Source of the DNA: Colwellia chukchiensis | GTDB taxonomy: Bacteria > Pseudomonadota > Gammaproteobacteria > Enterobacterales > Alteromonadaceae | Length of the DNA: 64,000 nucleotides | Direction: 5' to 3' | NCBI RefSeq assembly: GCF_002104455.1 | Contig: NZ_NBOC01000001.1 | Coordinates: 310,001 to 374,000 of the forward strand | In this document: positions 46,989 to 57,745 of the stretch, in pieces | Layout of the letters: the number at the start of each line of letters is the position of its first letter | Position numbering within the stretch: position 1 is the first letter of the stretch | Notes under the pieces: generated by a model | The model's database searches: none | Seen by the model: only the letters and a program-made list of their open reading frames with translations | Told to the model about the DNA's origin: nothing | Position numbers and translations under genes: made by a program

Positions 46989-49379
46989 ATGACAAATGTG
47001 TCAACCAACGTTAAACTTAACGCCAGCCAACTCACAGCCGACTTGTCGGTAAAGCAGTTTGCCAACCCAACACCGGCAGCAGAAATAGCACAAATATTTA
47101 TTGGCCATGAAAGAGCAAAAGAAGCACTGACGTTTGGGTTATCAATGCCAGCACCTGGTTTTAATGTTTATGCGATGGGCGAGCCGGGTACCGGTCGTCA
47201 AACCTTGATCAAACAAATGTTATCAGCAACCGCAAGTCAAGAACCAACACCAGACGAGTGGTGTTATGTCAATAACTTTGATGATGCCAACAGCCCGCGA
47301 AAGTTATGTGTTAGTCCTGGAGATGGTAAGCAATTACTTACTCGTATGGAGACTTTTATTGATGAGCTGATGGATTTATTTCCGGAGATTTTTGATAACC
47401 CCGGCTATCAACGTCAAAAAGCCGCCATAGATCGTGAGTTTAACAAGAAATATGATCAAGCCATCAGTGAGGTTGAGGCCAGTGCTCTAAAAAACGATGT
47501 GGTGTTGTATGAAGAAAACGGTGAAATAGGCTTTTCGCCATTAGTGGAAGGAAAGCCGCTAAATGACAAAGAATTTGCAGATTTAAATGAGCCCAAACGA
47601 GCAGAGTTTTATCTTTTATTAGCAAAGCTGGAAGAATTGCTATCTGAAAAACTGATTGAGCTACCACATTGGAAGCGAGTATCGTCCGATAAACTGCGCA
47701 AGCTTAAACATGAAACGGCAGCACAAAGTATTCATCCGTTTTTGCATGAACTAGAGCTGGAGTTCGCTAACAATAGCGGCGTACTTAAGTATTTAGCCAA
47801 AGTAAAGCGGCATGTGGTTGATGCGGTATTAGAGTTATTGGTGGATGGCAGCAATGAAAGACGCAGTGATAAAGACTTGCGTAAACTCTTGGTGGAACGT
47901 TTTTTACCTAATCTGTTGGTAACGCGAAAAGTCGATGCTGGTGCGCCGGTAATTTATGAACAAAACCCAACCTTTCAAAACCTTTTTGGCCATGTTGATT
48001 TTGCTAGTTTTCAAGGTAGCAGTTATACCAGTTATCGGTTGATCCGGCCTGGGGCATTACATAGAGCTAACGGTGGTTATCTATTACTTGATGCTGATAA
48101 ACTATTGACTCAGCCTTTAGTGTGGGCGCGGTTAAAATTAGCGTTAAAATCGCAGCTGATCACGATAGAAAATCCACATTCAGAGTTTGTGCAACCCGGT
48201 GCTTTTAGTCTGCAACCAGAAAAAATCCCGCTTAACGTGAAAGTTATTTTATTGGGTGATCCAGAAATTTACTACATGTTACAAGATTATGATCAAGAAT
48301 TTACTGAGCTCTTTCGAGTATTAGCAGACTTTGATCGCCACTTAGAAAAAAATAAAAATAATTTAAATGATTACGCCAACTTAATTCGTCAACGTGCTTA
48401 TCGTAATCAATACCCTGAAGTCACCGATGAAGCGGTACTTGAGTTAGTGCGATATGCATTAAGGCGTGCTGAGCATCAACACAAAATATCGGCCAACATA
48501 GTACAAGTTAATGACTTGTTAGATGAAGCGTTTTATTTATGGAAGTTAAGCGGTGCCAGCAATGGTCTTTGTGGTCAACATGTTGCAATGGCCTTAGCGG
48601 CTAAGCAACGTCGAACCGGGCGTATGAGTGAAGCTTGGTTAGATGAAATAAAAGAGCGCCAGTTACTCATTGATACTGAAGGAGAAAAAGTTGGTAAAAT
48701 CAATGGTCTTACGGTGTTGGAAATCGGTGACAGCGTCTTTGGTACGCCAGCGCGTATTACTGCCACCGTTTATGCGGGTAGCCAAGGGGTGACCGACATT
48801 GAGCGCGAGGTTGACTTAGGAAAGTCTATTCACTCGAAAGGAGTATTAATTTTAAGTGGCTATTTAGGGCATAAGTATGCACAAAATTTTCCGTTAACTA
48901 TTTCTGCCAATATCGCCATAGAGCAATCCTATGGTCATATCGACGGTGATAGTGCCTCTATGGCGGAGTTGTGTGTGCTGATTTCCGCCATTGCCAATTT
49001 ACCCATTAGCCAAGGCATTGCCATTACGGGCTCAATGAATCAGCATGGCGAAGTGCAGTCGATAGGGGGTGTTAATGAAAAAATTGAAGGCTTTTATCAA
49101 CTCTGTAAAGACAAAGGTTTAACGGGACAACAAGGGGTGATTATTCCAAAAACCAATACCATTAACTTGATGCTAGCGCCGGAAGTGATTCAAGCGGTTG
49201 CTGATGAGCAATTTAGCATTTACGCGGTGGATAATATTGATCAAGCGATCGAAATTTTAATGCAACGTCCAGCAGGAGAAGTTACCCGCACTGGTCGTTA
49301 TCCAAGAAAATCAATTCATGGTTTAGTGCTAGATAAGTTAGCCGCATTTGCAGACCTACTTAATGGCGCTGAAGAGTAA
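46989..49379 (+). CDS. Lon-like AAA/S16 protease (YcbZ/LonB-type)
   Basis: The 796-residue protein has an N-terminal AAA region and a C-terminal Lon (S16) protease domain. The catalytic dyad is Ser655 in DGDSASMAEL and Lys698 in NEKIEGFYQ. The P-loop-like GEPGTGRQT at residues 64-72 has Arg in place of the usual Lys. A long insert (about 130-330) occupies the AAA part, as in YcbZ-type proteins. It is probably a soluble quality-control protease, and true Lon (about 780 residues with an N-terminal substrate-binding domain) is excluded by the N-terminus. A strong terminator follows. Confidence 0.88.
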   Translation: MTNVSTNVKLNASQLTADLSVKQFANPTPAAEIAQIFIGHERAKEALTFGLSMPAPGFNVYAMGEPGTGRQTLIKQMLSATASQEPTPDEWCYVNNFDDANSPRKLCVSPGDGKQLLTRMETFIDELMDLFPEIFDNPGYQRQKAAIDREFNKKYDQAISEVEASALKNDVVLYEENGEIGFSPLVEGKPLNDKEFADLNEPKRAEFYLLLAKLEELLSEKLIELPHWKRVSSDKLRKLKHETAAQSIHPFLHELELEFANNSGVLKYLAKVKRHVVDAVLELLVDGSNERRSDKDLRKLLVERFLPNLLVTRKVDAGAPVIYEQNPTFQNLFGHVDFASFQGSSYTSYRLIRPGALHRANGGYLLLDADKLLTQPLVWARLKLALKSQLITIENPHSEFVQPGAFSLQPEKIPLNVKVILLGDPEIYYMLQDYDQEFTELFRVLADFDRHLEKNKNNLNDYANLIRQRAYRNQYPEVTDEAVLELVRYALRRAEHQHKISANIVQVNDLLDEAFYLWKLSGASNGLCGQHVAMALAAKQRRTGRMSEAWLDEIKERQLLIDTEGEKVGKINGLTVLEIGDSVFGTPARITATVYAGSQGVTDIEREVDLGKSIHSKGVLILSGYLGHKYAQNFPLTISANIAIEQSYGHIDGDSASMAELCVLISAIANLPISQGIAITGSMNQHGEVQSIGGVNEKIEGFYQLCKDKGLTGQQGVIIPKTNTINLMLAPEVIQAVADEQFSIYAVDNIDQAIEILMQRPAGEVTRTGRYPRKSIHGLVLDKLAAFADLLNGAEE

Positions 49380-49407
49380 AAAACCAATTACCTATATAGC
49401 TAGACTC

Positions 49408-49440
49408 AATAAACACAGCCATTGCTGTGTTTATTGCTTT
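49408..49440 (+). terminator. Rho-independent terminator of the Lon-like gene
   Basis: AATAAACACAGC (49408-49419) pairs perfectly with GCTGTGTTTATT (49424-49435), loop CATT, followed by GCTTTT. Confidence 0.88.
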
Positions 49441-49802
49441 TAAGGTAATGCAAAAACAACAATCGTTTAAAAAATAAGCATTATTTCAATTCTTTTTCTA
49501 TACTCTGCATATCAACAATATTTTTTAATCTGACTTTACTGGCAGCGATGTAAGCCAAGCATAGAGAAAGTATTGTGCTTTATAGGTGCTATCTCAGTAA
49601 AGTGAATGAAGAGAGCAAGTTAGCGAAAGCGAAATAACAATAATAAGTAAAGGCAGTGAGCTGAAATGAGGAATTTTAATCACTTCACAACAGCTCCCTA
49701 TAGGGTCAGGATGCTAACCTAATACGCATATTGGATCTATGCCCCAGCTACTTAAACCTTATTTTGCTCAGCACCTGACTTATTGAAAAAATTGGGGGCA
49801 AT
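49436..49802 (+). other. Leader of the nuo operon, no gene seen
   Basis: This stretch contains only very short frames and a small palindrome CCCTATAGGG near 49696-49705. The nuo promoter should lie here, but I cannot fix -35 and -10 boxes. The length suggests a regulated leader. Confidence 0.5.
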
Positions 49803-50279
49803 GTGCAATCATCTGAGCAATTTTCACAACTTTGGCCGATAGCGGCGTATTTCATCATACTCGTGACTATGTTAGTTGCTATGATGCTGTTGTCCTATTT
49901 TCTTGGCCCAAAAACCCATACCCGTGCAAAAAATACCCCCTATGAGTCGGGCATTATTTCGGTATCAAATAATAAAACCCGATTCAGCAACCACTTTTTT
50001 TTATATGCCATATTTTTTGTCATTTTTGATTTAGAAACCATTTATCTCTTTGCTTGGGTAATTGCCTTTGATGAAGTAGGTTGGCCCGGTTTTATAGAAG
50101 CGGGTATTTTTATAGTCGTGCTATTAGCGGCATTACTGTATTTGGCGCGTATTGGCGCGTTAACGTTAACGCGTCGACATCAACCGTTTAGAGTTAGCCA
50201 GCTGCAGCGCCAGCGTAAAGCCGATCACCAGAATGCAAAACAACAGCCGTTTCACCAACAGCAAACCATAGGGCATTAA
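49803..50279 (+). CDS. nuoA: NADH-quinone oxidoreductase subunit A
   Basis: The 158-residue membrane subunit of complex I has three helices (about 12-37, 65-90, 96-118) and the conserved YESGI near residue 47. The start is GTG with GGGGG ahead. The C-terminal tail (about 40 residues, rich in Arg, Gln and His) is longer than usual. It opens a 13-gene nuo operon (A, B, CD, E to N). Confidence 0.93.
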   Translation: MQSSEQFSQLWPIAAYFIILVTMLVAMMLLSYFLGPKTHTRAKNTPYESGIISVSNNKTRFSNHFFLYAIFFVIFDLETIYLFAWVIAFDEVGWPGFIEAGIFIVVLLAALLYLARIGALTLTRRHQPFRVSQLQRQRKADHQNAKQQPFHQQQTIGH

Positions 50280-50281
50280 CC

Positions 50282-50920
50282 ATGGAGTGGTCATTAACTA
50301 AAGCAAAACTCGATGATGCGATGAGTGAAATGAAAAGTGTGTCAGAGGCTGAGCTAAAGCGTAATGTTTTTCTGGCTAAGCTCGACGATATGGTGAATTG
50401 GGGCCGAAAAAACTCAATATGGCCGTTTAACTTTGGCTTAAGTTGTTGCTATGTCGAAATGGCCACCAGCTTTACCTCACGTCATGATATTGCGCGCTTT
50501 GGTGCCGAAGTGATTCGGGCAACGCCAAGGCAAGCCGATTTAATGGTTATTTCCGGAACTTGCTTTCGAAAAATGGCACCGGTGATACAACACCTGTATG
50601 AACAATTACTCGAGCCTAGGTGGATTATTTCAATGGGCTCATGTGCAAATTCTGGCGGCATGTATGACATATACAGCGTGGTGCAAGGGGTGGATAAATT
50701 TATCCCTGTAGATGTTTATGTACCCGGCTGCCCACCAAGACCGGAAGCCTTGCTTGAGGCGCTATTGCTATTGCAAAACAAAATAGCACATCAACCTAGG
50801 CCGCTAAGCTGGGTGGTAGGTGAACAAAATAATGCTCAGATAGTACCACCATCATTGCGCGATATTAAGCACCAAGAGCGTATTGAAGTGATCAATTTAG
50901 ATCCCCCCGATCAGATCTAA
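50282..50920 (+). CDS. nuoB: NADH-quinone oxidoreductase subunit B
   Basis: The 212-residue peripheral subunit carries the N2 [4Fe-4S] cluster that passes electrons to quinone. Cluster ligands are visible: the CC pair in [10 protein letters not shown], Cys in GTCFRKMAP and Cys in [11 protein letters not shown]. It starts two bases after nuoA. An 83-base gap follows before nuoC. Confidence 0.96.
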   Translation: MEWSLTKAKLDDAMSEMKSVSEAELKRNVFLAKLDDMVNWGRKNSIWPFNFGLSCCYVEMATSFTSRHDIARFGAEVIRATPRQADLMVISGTCFRKMAPVIQHLYEQLLEPRWIISMGSCANSGGMYDIYSVVQGVDKFIPVDVYVPGCPPRPEALLEALLLLQNKIAHQPRPLSWVVGEQNNAQIVPPSLRDIKHQERIEVINLDPPDQI

Positions 50921-51003
50921 GGCAAGCTGGTGGATATAAATGAATAAGCGAGCAAGCGAGTTGTAAGTAATAACGATAATAACTAACAAGTAAAGGGCGA
51001 TTA

Positions 51004-52803
51004 ATGACGGCGACGATAAACATGAAGGCAAGTAAAGATTGGCAGATGCAACAGCCTGTGCCTTTGCTTGATGAGATTATTGCGCTTTCGCCTACGCTTA
51101 ACTTGCAGCCAGTGACAGCAGCTGAAAATATTTGTGATGAGGTACCTTCGTACTGGCTGGCAAAAAGCCAACTGATCAAATTGGCGCAAGTATTAAAGCA
51201 GGAGTTAAGCAAACCTTTTGATATGTGCTTTGATATTACCGCCATTGATGAAAGTGAACGCCAGCAACGCAGCGCTAATCGCCAAGCGTTTACCCTAAGT
51301 TATCACTTACGCTCATACCAACGCAATCAAGATATTCGCATTAAGATAGCCTTAACCGAGGCAGATAAAACTATCGAGAGTGTGTGTGGTTTTTGGCCCA
51401 ATGCTAACTGGTATGAGCGAGAAGTTTGGGACATGTTTGGTATCGTGTTTCAAAATCATCCTTATTTAACCCGCATTTTAATGCCTAGTACTTGGCAAGG
51501 GCACCCGTTACTTAAAAGTCATCCGGCTCGTGCAACGGAAATGGATCCCTTTACGCTGCCCCCCCACCAACAAGATAAAGAGCAAGCTGCGCTGCAATTT
51601 AATCCTGAGCACTGGGGCATGAAAAGGCAAAGTAAAGATAGCGATTTTATGTTCTTAAACTTAGGGCCTAATCATCCCAGTGTCCATGGCGCCTTTCGTA
51701 TTGTCTTGCAGATGGAAGGGGAAGAAATTGTTGATTGTGTGCCGGATATTGGCTATCACCATCGCGGTGCAGAAAAAATGGGCGAGCGCCAGTCGTGGCA
51801 CAGCTATATTCCGTATACCGACCGTATTGATTACCTGGGCGGGGTGATGAACAATTTTCCTTATGTAATGGCAGTGGAGAAACTGGCTGGCATAACGGTA
51901 CCCGATAGAGCAAAAGTGATCCGCATTATGACCGCGGAAATGTTTCGTATTCTCAGTCATTTGTTGTTTTATGGCACGTTTGCACAAGATATTGGTGCGT
52001 TGTCGCCGATATTTTACATGTTTGTCGACCGTGAAAAACTGTTTGGCATTATTGAAGCTTTTACCGGTGCGCGCATGCACCCAAGTTGGTTTCGAATCGG
52101 TGGTGTCGCCCAAGACTTACCCAAGGGTTGGCAAGCTTTAGTGCAGGATTATGTGAACTATTTACCTAAACGACTCGATGAGTATGAAAAAATGGTTATG
52201 CAAAATACCATTTTACAGCGGCGCACTAAAGGTATAGGTGCCTACTCAACCCAAGAAGCCATTGATTGGGGAGTCACAGGCCCAGGCTTACGCGCCACAG
52301 GTTTTTCATGGGATCTTCGTAAGCAGCGTCCGTATGCAGGTTATGATCAGTTTGACTTTGAGGTGCCACTGGGCCACAACGGTGATTGTTATGATCGTTG
52401 CCGAGTCCGAGTTGAAGAAATGCGACAAAGTATTCGGATTATTGAGCAATGTTTAAATAACATGCCAGAAGGACCCTATAAAGCGGAGCACCCACAAACC
52501 ACACCACCACTAAAAGATCGTACCATGCGCGATATTGATTCCTTAATCCCTCATTTTCTTAATGTCTCTTGGGGACCTGTGATCCCTGCTGGTGAAGTAT
52601 CGATAAGTGTTGAAGCAACCAAGGGGATTATGGCTTATCACTTATTCAGTGATGGCAGCACCATGAGTTATCGCACCCGTATTCGCACGCCGAGTTTTGC
52701 ACATTTACAAATGCTGCCCTTGATCAGTAAAGGCCAGATGGTGGCTGACTTAATTGCCACGCTGGGCAGTATTGATTATGTAATGGCGGATGTTGACCGA
52801 TGA
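51004..52803 (+). CDS. nuoCD: NADH-quinone oxidoreductase subunits C and D (fused)
   Basis: The 599-residue protein fuses NuoC (about 1-190, with [12 protein letters not shown]) and NuoD (about 200-599, with [14 protein letters not shown] and RIDYLGG), as in E. coli. The NuoD part forms the quinone pocket with NuoB. The NuoC end shows the typical [10 protein letters not shown]. nuoE overlaps its stop by 4 bases. Confidence 0.96.
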   Translation: MTATINMKASKDWQMQQPVPLLDEIIALSPTLNLQPVTAAENICDEVPSYWLAKSQLIKLAQVLKQELSKPFDMCFDITAIDESERQQRSANRQAFTLSYHLRSYQRNQDIRIKIALTEADKTIESVCGFWPNANWYEREVWDMFGIVFQNHPYLTRILMPSTWQGHPLLKSHPARATEMDPFTLPPHQQDKEQAALQFNPEHWGMKRQSKDSDFMFLNLGPNHPSVHGAFRIVLQMEGEEIVDCVPDIGYHHRGAEKMGERQSWHSYIPYTDRIDYLGGVMNNFPYVMAVEKLAGITVPDRAKVIRIMTAEMFRILSHLLFYGTFAQDIGALSPIFYMFVDREKLFGIIEAFTGARMHPSWFRIGGVAQDLPKGWQALVQDYVNYLPKRLDEYEKMVMQNTILQRRTKGIGAYSTQEAIDWGVTGPGLRATGFSWDLRKQRPYAGYDQFDFEVPLGHNGDCYDRCRVRVEEMRQSIRIIEQCLNNMPEGPYKAEHPQTTPPLKDRTMRDIDSLIPHFLNVSWGPVIPAGEVSISVEATKGIMAYHLFSDGSTMSYRTRIRTPSFAHLQMLPLISKGQMVADLIATLGSIDYVMADVDR

Positions 52804-53351
52804 TGAATAAAGAGCTGGCTATGAATAGCATTGACACAGTAACAATTGACTATCAAACCTACTTAAGCGCCGCAGAAATTGCCGCGATTGAGCACGAGGT
52901 TAGCATTATGGAAACCCGTGACGCCGCCGGCATTGAAGCGCTAAAAGTGGTGCAAGCACATCGTGGCTGGATCAGTGATGATAGCCTGTTTGCCATTAGT
53001 GACTTGCTGGCCATGCCCATAGCCCAACTTGAAGGGGTAGCAACATTTTATAATTTAATTTACCGACAACCGGTTGGTCAATATGTCATTCATGTTTGTG
53101 ACAGCATTGCCTGCCATTTAATGGGGTATGAAGCTGTGTTGATTGCCATCAAGCAACATTTAGCTATTGACTATGGACAAACAACTGCAGATGGCAAGTT
53201 CACTCTTTTATCTAATGCTTGCTTGGGTTGCTGTGATAAAGCCCCTGCGATGATGGTAGGAACTGAACACTACCAAAACTTAACCCCAGCAAGCGCGGTT
53301 GCTGTGCTAGCGCAGTTGGCGGCCAAAGGAGAGGCAGATGACTGTAGCTAA
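52800..53351 (+). CDS. nuoE: NADH-quinone oxidoreductase subunit E
   Basis: The 183-residue subunit holds the N1a [2Fe-2S] cluster with ligands in CDSIAC and CLGCCD. It has a thioredoxin-like fold and works with NuoF at the NADH end. It overlaps both nuoCD (4 bases) and nuoF (14 bases). Confidence 0.94.
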   Translation: MMNKELAMNSIDTVTIDYQTYLSAAEIAAIEHEVSIMETRDAAGIEALKVVQAHRGWISDDSLFAISDLLAMPIAQLEGVATFYNLIYRQPVGQYVIHVCDSIACHLMGYEAVLIAIKQHLAIDYGQTTADGKFTLLSNACLGCCDKAPAMMVGTEHYQNLTPASAVAVLAQLAAKGEADDCS

Positions 53352-54735
53352 GTTTAATACGGTTATAACACCGCTGACGCAATGGGTTAATTTACAACAA
53401 CCTTTGGACTTTACAGCCTATTGTCAGGTCGGCGGCTATCAAGCAGCAAAAATAGCCTTGACTGAGTATCAAGCGCATGAGGTGTTAGAGATAGTGAAAA
53501 ACTCAGGGTTAAAAGGGCGTGGCGGCGCGGGATTTCCGACCGGCATGAAGTGGAGTTTTGTGCCTATGTATGCCCCTGAGGATAAAAATGCACCCGATAA
53601 CAAGTATTTGATTGCCAATGCTGATGAAATGGAGCCAGGCACGTTTAAAGATAGGTTGCTACTTGAAGGTGCACCTCATCAATTAGTTGAAGCTATGATC
53701 ATTGCCGCCTATACCATAGGTGCCAATAAGGCTTATATTTTTTTGCGCGGCGAATATCATTTAGCAGCAAAGCGCTTGCAACAAGCCATTGATGAGGCAT
53801 ACCAACACCAATGGCTAGGCGACAACATTCAAGGCAGTCAGTTTTCGTTAAATTTATACCTGCATTGCAGTGCCGGTCGCTATATTTGTGGTGAAGAAAC
53901 CGCACTGATTAATGCACTCGAAGGTAAGCGGGCCAATCCAAGAGCTAAGCCGCCGTTTCCACAGGTCAGTGGCTTGTTTGGTAAGCCGACTATCGTTAAC
54001 AATGTCGAAACCCTGTGTAATTTGCCGCATATCTTGAAAAACGGCATTGACTGGTTTCAAGGTTTAGCCCCGAACAGTGACGCCGGCACAAAAATTTATG
54101 GTGCCTGTGGTCGAGTTAAAAAGCCGGGCTTGTGGGAGCTGCCAATGGGGGTGACATTGCGTGAAGTGCTCTATCAACATGCTGGCGGCATGCAAGCAGG
54201 GCTAGCGTTTAGAGGCTTATTACCTGGTGGAGCATCAACAGACTTTTTAGTAGCAGAGCACTTAGATACGCCCATGGATTACGACTCGATTGCCAAAGTG
54301 GGCAGCCGTTTAGGTACCGGGGGCTTGATTGTATTAGACGATAAAAACTGCCCTGTGGCTATGGTGTTAAATTTAATGCGCTTTTTTGCACAAGAGTCAT
54401 GTGGTTATTGTACGCCATGTCGAGATGGTACGCCGTGGGCGGTGGAGGTATTGGCTCGAATTGAACAAGGACAAGGACGCATACAGGATTTAGACACGTT
54501 ATCCAAGCTGTGTGACTTTATGTGGATAGGGAAAACCCATTGCGCTCTCGCACCTGGCGCGGTAGAGCCGCTAAGAAGTGCTTTAAAATATTTTCATGAC
54601 GACTTTCTTCAGCATATTGAGCATGGGTGTTGTCATTATAACCCCAGTGCCATCGCTAAACGCCGGCAAGTTGCACAATCGAGCGTGCAAGCTGTCACTA
54701 CCAGTTCAAATATGACGGGGTCAGCTAATGAGTGA
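53338..54735 (+). CDS. nuoF: NADH-quinone oxidoreductase subunit F
   Basis: The 465-residue subunit binds NADH and FMN and carries cluster N3. It shows GRGGAGFPTGMKW (NADH site), GEETALINALEG, and the cluster ligands ESCGYCTPC followed by a distant Cys in THCALAPG. It overlaps nuoG by 8 bases. Length is about 20 residues more than E. coli, in the C-terminal tail. Confidence 0.95.
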   Translation: MTVAKFNTVITPLTQWVNLQQPLDFTAYCQVGGYQAAKIALTEYQAHEVLEIVKNSGLKGRGGAGFPTGMKWSFVPMYAPEDKNAPDNKYLIANADEMEPGTFKDRLLLEGAPHQLVEAMIIAAYTIGANKAYIFLRGEYHLAAKRLQQAIDEAYQHQWLGDNIQGSQFSLNLYLHCSAGRYICGEETALINALEGKRANPRAKPPFPQVSGLFGKPTIVNNVETLCNLPHILKNGIDWFQGLAPNSDAGTKIYGACGRVKKPGLWELPMGVTLREVLYQHAGGMQAGLAFRGLLPGGASTDFLVAEHLDTPMDYDSIAKVGSRLGTGGLIVLDDKNCPVAMVLNLMRFFAQESCGYCTPCRDGTPWAVEVLARIEQGQGRIQDLDTLSKLCDFMWIGKTHCALAPGAVEPLRSALKYFHDDFLQHIEHGCCHYNPSAIAKRRQVAQSSVQAVTTSSNMTGSANE

Positions 54736-57700
54736 AAAGCAAGTCACCATTTTTATTGATGATGTGGCGTATCAAGTAAGTAGCACAGATAACTTGCTGG
54801 CGGCTGTGTTATCGCAAAAATTAAACTTGCCTTATTTTTGTTGGCACCCCGCGATGGGCTCGGTGGGCGCTTGTCGACAATGCGCGGTCATGCAGTTTCA
54901 AGACTCAACTGATGACAACGGCCGCATGGTAATGGCATGTACGACGCCGGTAACAGAGGGTATGCGTGTCAGCATCAAGCATCATCAAGCCAGTGAATTT
55001 CGTGAGCAAATTATTGCCGCCATGATGACTAACCACCCACATGACTGCCCAGTGTGCGCCGAAGGGGGGGAGTGTCACTTACAAGATATGACAGTAATGA
55101 CAGGCCATAGTGTGCGTGAGTATCAGGGCACTAAGCGTACTTTCAACAATCAATACTTAGGTGAGCTTATTGGTCACGAAATGAACCGCTGTATTACCTG
55201 TTATCGCTGTACGCGGTTTTATAACGATTATGCCGGCGGTAAAGACTTTGGCGTGTTTGGCTCAAAAAATCAGGTCTATTTTGGTCGCCATCGCGATGGT
55301 GCGCTGGCCAGTGAGTTTAGCGGCAATTTAGTAGAAGTGTGTCCTACCGGTGTGTTTAGCAATAAAGTTTTTTCTGCACACTATACCCGTAAATGGGATT
55401 TACAATCAGCGCCATCAATTTGCAGTCATTGTGCGGTGGGCTGTAACCTCAGTATTGGTGAACGCTATGGCACAGTCAGGCGCGTAATGAACCGTTATAA
55501 CGCCGAGCTCAATGGTTATTTTCTCTGTGATCGAGGTCGTTTTGGCATCGGCTTTGTTAATGCTGAGCAGCGCATCAGGCGAGTAAAAGGCGTTAATCAG
55601 CAATCGCCGGTGGCGTTGACAAGTTTAGATATTGCTAAGGCGTTTGCCCATTTTCGTAACAAATCTTTTTTGGCTATTGGTTCAGCTCGAGCATCCTTAG
55701 AAGCGAATTTTTATTTAAAGCAAATTGTCGGTGCTGAGCAGTTTTGTGCTGGCTATAATGATGACGAAATGATAGTGGCAGCGCAACATGCACAGCTGTT
55801 GGCCAAGCATAAACCGCCAAGTTTAGCGGCAATAGAGGCCAGCGACTTTGTTTTTATTGTTGGTGAAGATATCACGCAAACCGCGCCACGCATGGCGTTG
55901 TCGGTGCGACAAGCATTGCGTCATGCTGCGAAAGCAAAAGCGGCTAAGTTAGGTATTGCATCATGGCAAGATAGTGCGGTTAGAACCAGTGCGGGCAATG
56001 AGCTTTCTCCTTTATTTTTGCTACAAAGCACCAGCACGAAACTTGATGATGTTGCCGAGCAAAGCTTGTTATTGCCAGTTGGACAATTTGCAAACTGTAT
56101 CCGCGTACTAACCGCTTTGTTGCAAAAAAGTGTCCTAAACCGCCACTTTGACTTGCAGCAAGCCCTTAACCAGTTAGCTACGCAAACGCCGTTAACTGAG
56201 CATGCGCAAGCTTTTATAGGCTCATTGTTTGAGGCGCTCTGTCAAGCGCAGCAACCGTTAATTATCGCCGGTTGCTCGAGTTGCCAAGGGCAAACATTAG
56301 CTGAAATTGAGCATTTGTTACAAGAGATAAAACAGCGCTCAGCAGCTGATGCCACTCAGTTACCTAAGCTGCCCCAGTTAGCGGTAGTGCCAGTAAGCGC
56401 TAATAGTGTTGGCATTTTATCGCTGCTAGATGAGCACACCTTGTCAATTTCCCAAGTGTTAGCCAAGCTGAAGCATCAGAAAAATACCTTCCAAGGCGTT
56501 ATTGTGCTTGAGCAAGAACTAGCGAGTTTGAGTGATAGTGAAATTCAGCAGTTAAGAGCCATATGCCCAACCTTGATTGTTTTGGATCACTCAAGCACTC
56601 GCCTGTCAGTATTGGCTGATATCTTGTTACCCGTGGCTGCAGTCAGTGAAGGTGACGGTCATTATGTTAATTATCAGGGGCAAGTGCAGCGCTTTTATCA
56701 AGTGCATGCCCCAGTATTACCGATCCAAGAAAGCTGGCGCTGGCTAGATACTATCGCCGGTACTTTAACCGTTAACGGCGCTGAGTTTAGCGCGCAATCA
56801 CAAACAAATAAAAAGCACGGTTTATGTCAGTCCTTAGCAGAGTTACACCATTACTTTCGCCAAACCTTTACTGATTGGCCGCAGTTAGTGCTAGATAAAA
56901 TCGATGCGGGTACAACCAAAGCCTTTGCAAGAATGCCCCATAGAGCCAGTGGTCGCACCGCACAAATGGCAAACATCAGCGTTCATGAAGCAAAAACAAC
57001 GCAAAAAATTGACGACAGTTTGAGTTTTTCCATGGAAGGGCAGCCGCTTGAGCGAGCAAGTGATATGCCATTTACTTGGGCACCAGGTTGGAACTCCAAT
57101 CAGTCCATTAACCAATTTCAACGCCAAGTTAATGGTCAGTTGTTACAGCAAAAAGCAGCGCAATATATTACCGTTAGCGAACAAGTATTGAAGAACCCAT
57201 GCTGGCAATTAACCGAGCCAGAGGCAAGTAGCCGCGTGACAACGTGCGCAAAGCAAGACCATATCGCAAGCGCAGACTCGATGTTAGTTAGCTATGTACA
57301 GCAGGCCAACATTTATTTAAGTGAGTGGCAAGCGGCGCAGACCGCAGAGTTTCAAATGTTGCGCGCTAGCAATTTATTGTCAATCAGCGCTGCTCTGGCC
57401 AAGCAATTTGGCATCACTAAAGGCCAGTGGTGTAAAGTGGTGCTTTCTTCGTGCCAAGGCATAACGCCTCGCATTAGCCATAGCGTGATTAGCCAAGTTG
57501 TAATTGTTGAGCAGCTGCCTGCTAACTTGATGTTTGGTAATTTCCCACTTAGTCCAAGCTTAGCGCCATGCCTTGAGGTGTATATAATAGCGGCAGAGCC
57601 ACAAGCATTATCTGATTATCTAAGTGCATATAATGACCAGTTAATGGCCGCAAAAAAAAGCAAACAAGCACTACTGGAGCGGTTAAAAGCTAACGATCAG

Positions 57701-57745
57701 CATATTCCGATAAGGTTGCTATCGGGAGGATTAGACGATGACTGA
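54728..57745 (+). CDS. nuoG: NADH-quinone oxidoreductase subunit G
   Basis: The 1005-residue subunit is about 100 residues longer than E. coli NuoG. The N-terminal [2Fe-2S] domain has CWHPAMGSVGACRQC; clusters N5 and N4 are in HDCPVCAEGGEC and CITCYRC; the extra CSHCAVGCNLS gives the N7-like site. A molybdopterin-oxidoreductase-like domain follows without a clear cofactor site. The longer middle and C-terminus are this lineage's main difference. It overlaps nuoF and nuoH by 8 bases each. Confidence 0.94.
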   Translation: MSEKQVTIFIDDVAYQVSSTDNLLAAVLSQKLNLPYFCWHPAMGSVGACRQCAVMQFQDSTDDNGRMVMACTTPVTEGMRVSIKHHQASEFREQIIAAMMTNHPHDCPVCAEGGECHLQDMTVMTGHSVREYQGTKRTFNNQYLGELIGHEMNRCITCYRCTRFYNDYAGGKDFGVFGSKNQVYFGRHRDGALASEFSGNLVEVCPTGVFSNKVFSAHYTRKWDLQSAPSICSHCAVGCNLSIGERYGTVRRVMNRYNAELNGYFLCDRGRFGIGFVNAEQRIRRVKGVNQQSPVALTSLDIAKAFAHFRNKSFLAIGSARASLEANFYLKQIVGAEQFCAGYNDDEMIVAAQHAQLLAKHKPPSLAAIEASDFVFIVGEDITQTAPRMALSVRQALRHAAKAKAAKLGIASWQDSAVRTSAGNELSPLFLLQSTSTKLDDVAEQSLLLPVGQFANCIRVLTALLQKSVLNRHFDLQQALNQLATQTPLTEHAQAFIGSLFEALCQAQQPLIIAGCSSCQGQTLAEIEHLLQEIKQRSAADATQLPKLPQLAVVPVSANSVGILSLLDEHTLSISQVLAKLKHQKNTFQGVIVLEQELASLSDSEIQQLRAICPTLIVLDHSSTRLSVLADILLPVAAVSEGDGHYVNYQGQVQRFYQVHAPVLPIQESWRWLDTIAGTLTVNGAEFSAQSQTNKKHGLCQSLAELHHYFRQTFTDWPQLVLDKIDAGTTKAFARMPHRASGRTAQMANISVHEAKTTQKIDDSLSFSMEGQPLERASDMPFTWAPGWNSNQSINQFQRQVNGQLLQQKAAQYITVSEQVLKNPCWQLTEPEASSRVTTCAKQDHIASADSMLVSYVQQANIYLSEWQAAQTAEFQMLRASNLLSISAALAKQFGITKGQWCKVVLSSCQGITPRISHSVISQVVIVEQLPANLMFGNFPLSPSLAPCLEVYIIAAEPQALSDYLSAYNDQLMAAKKSKQALLERLKANDQHIPIRLLSGGLDDD

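Noticed and set aside
51661-52113. 150-residue antisense frame in nuoCD
   Set aside because: It is a shadow of strongly conserved nuoD coding sequence, with no ribosome binding site.
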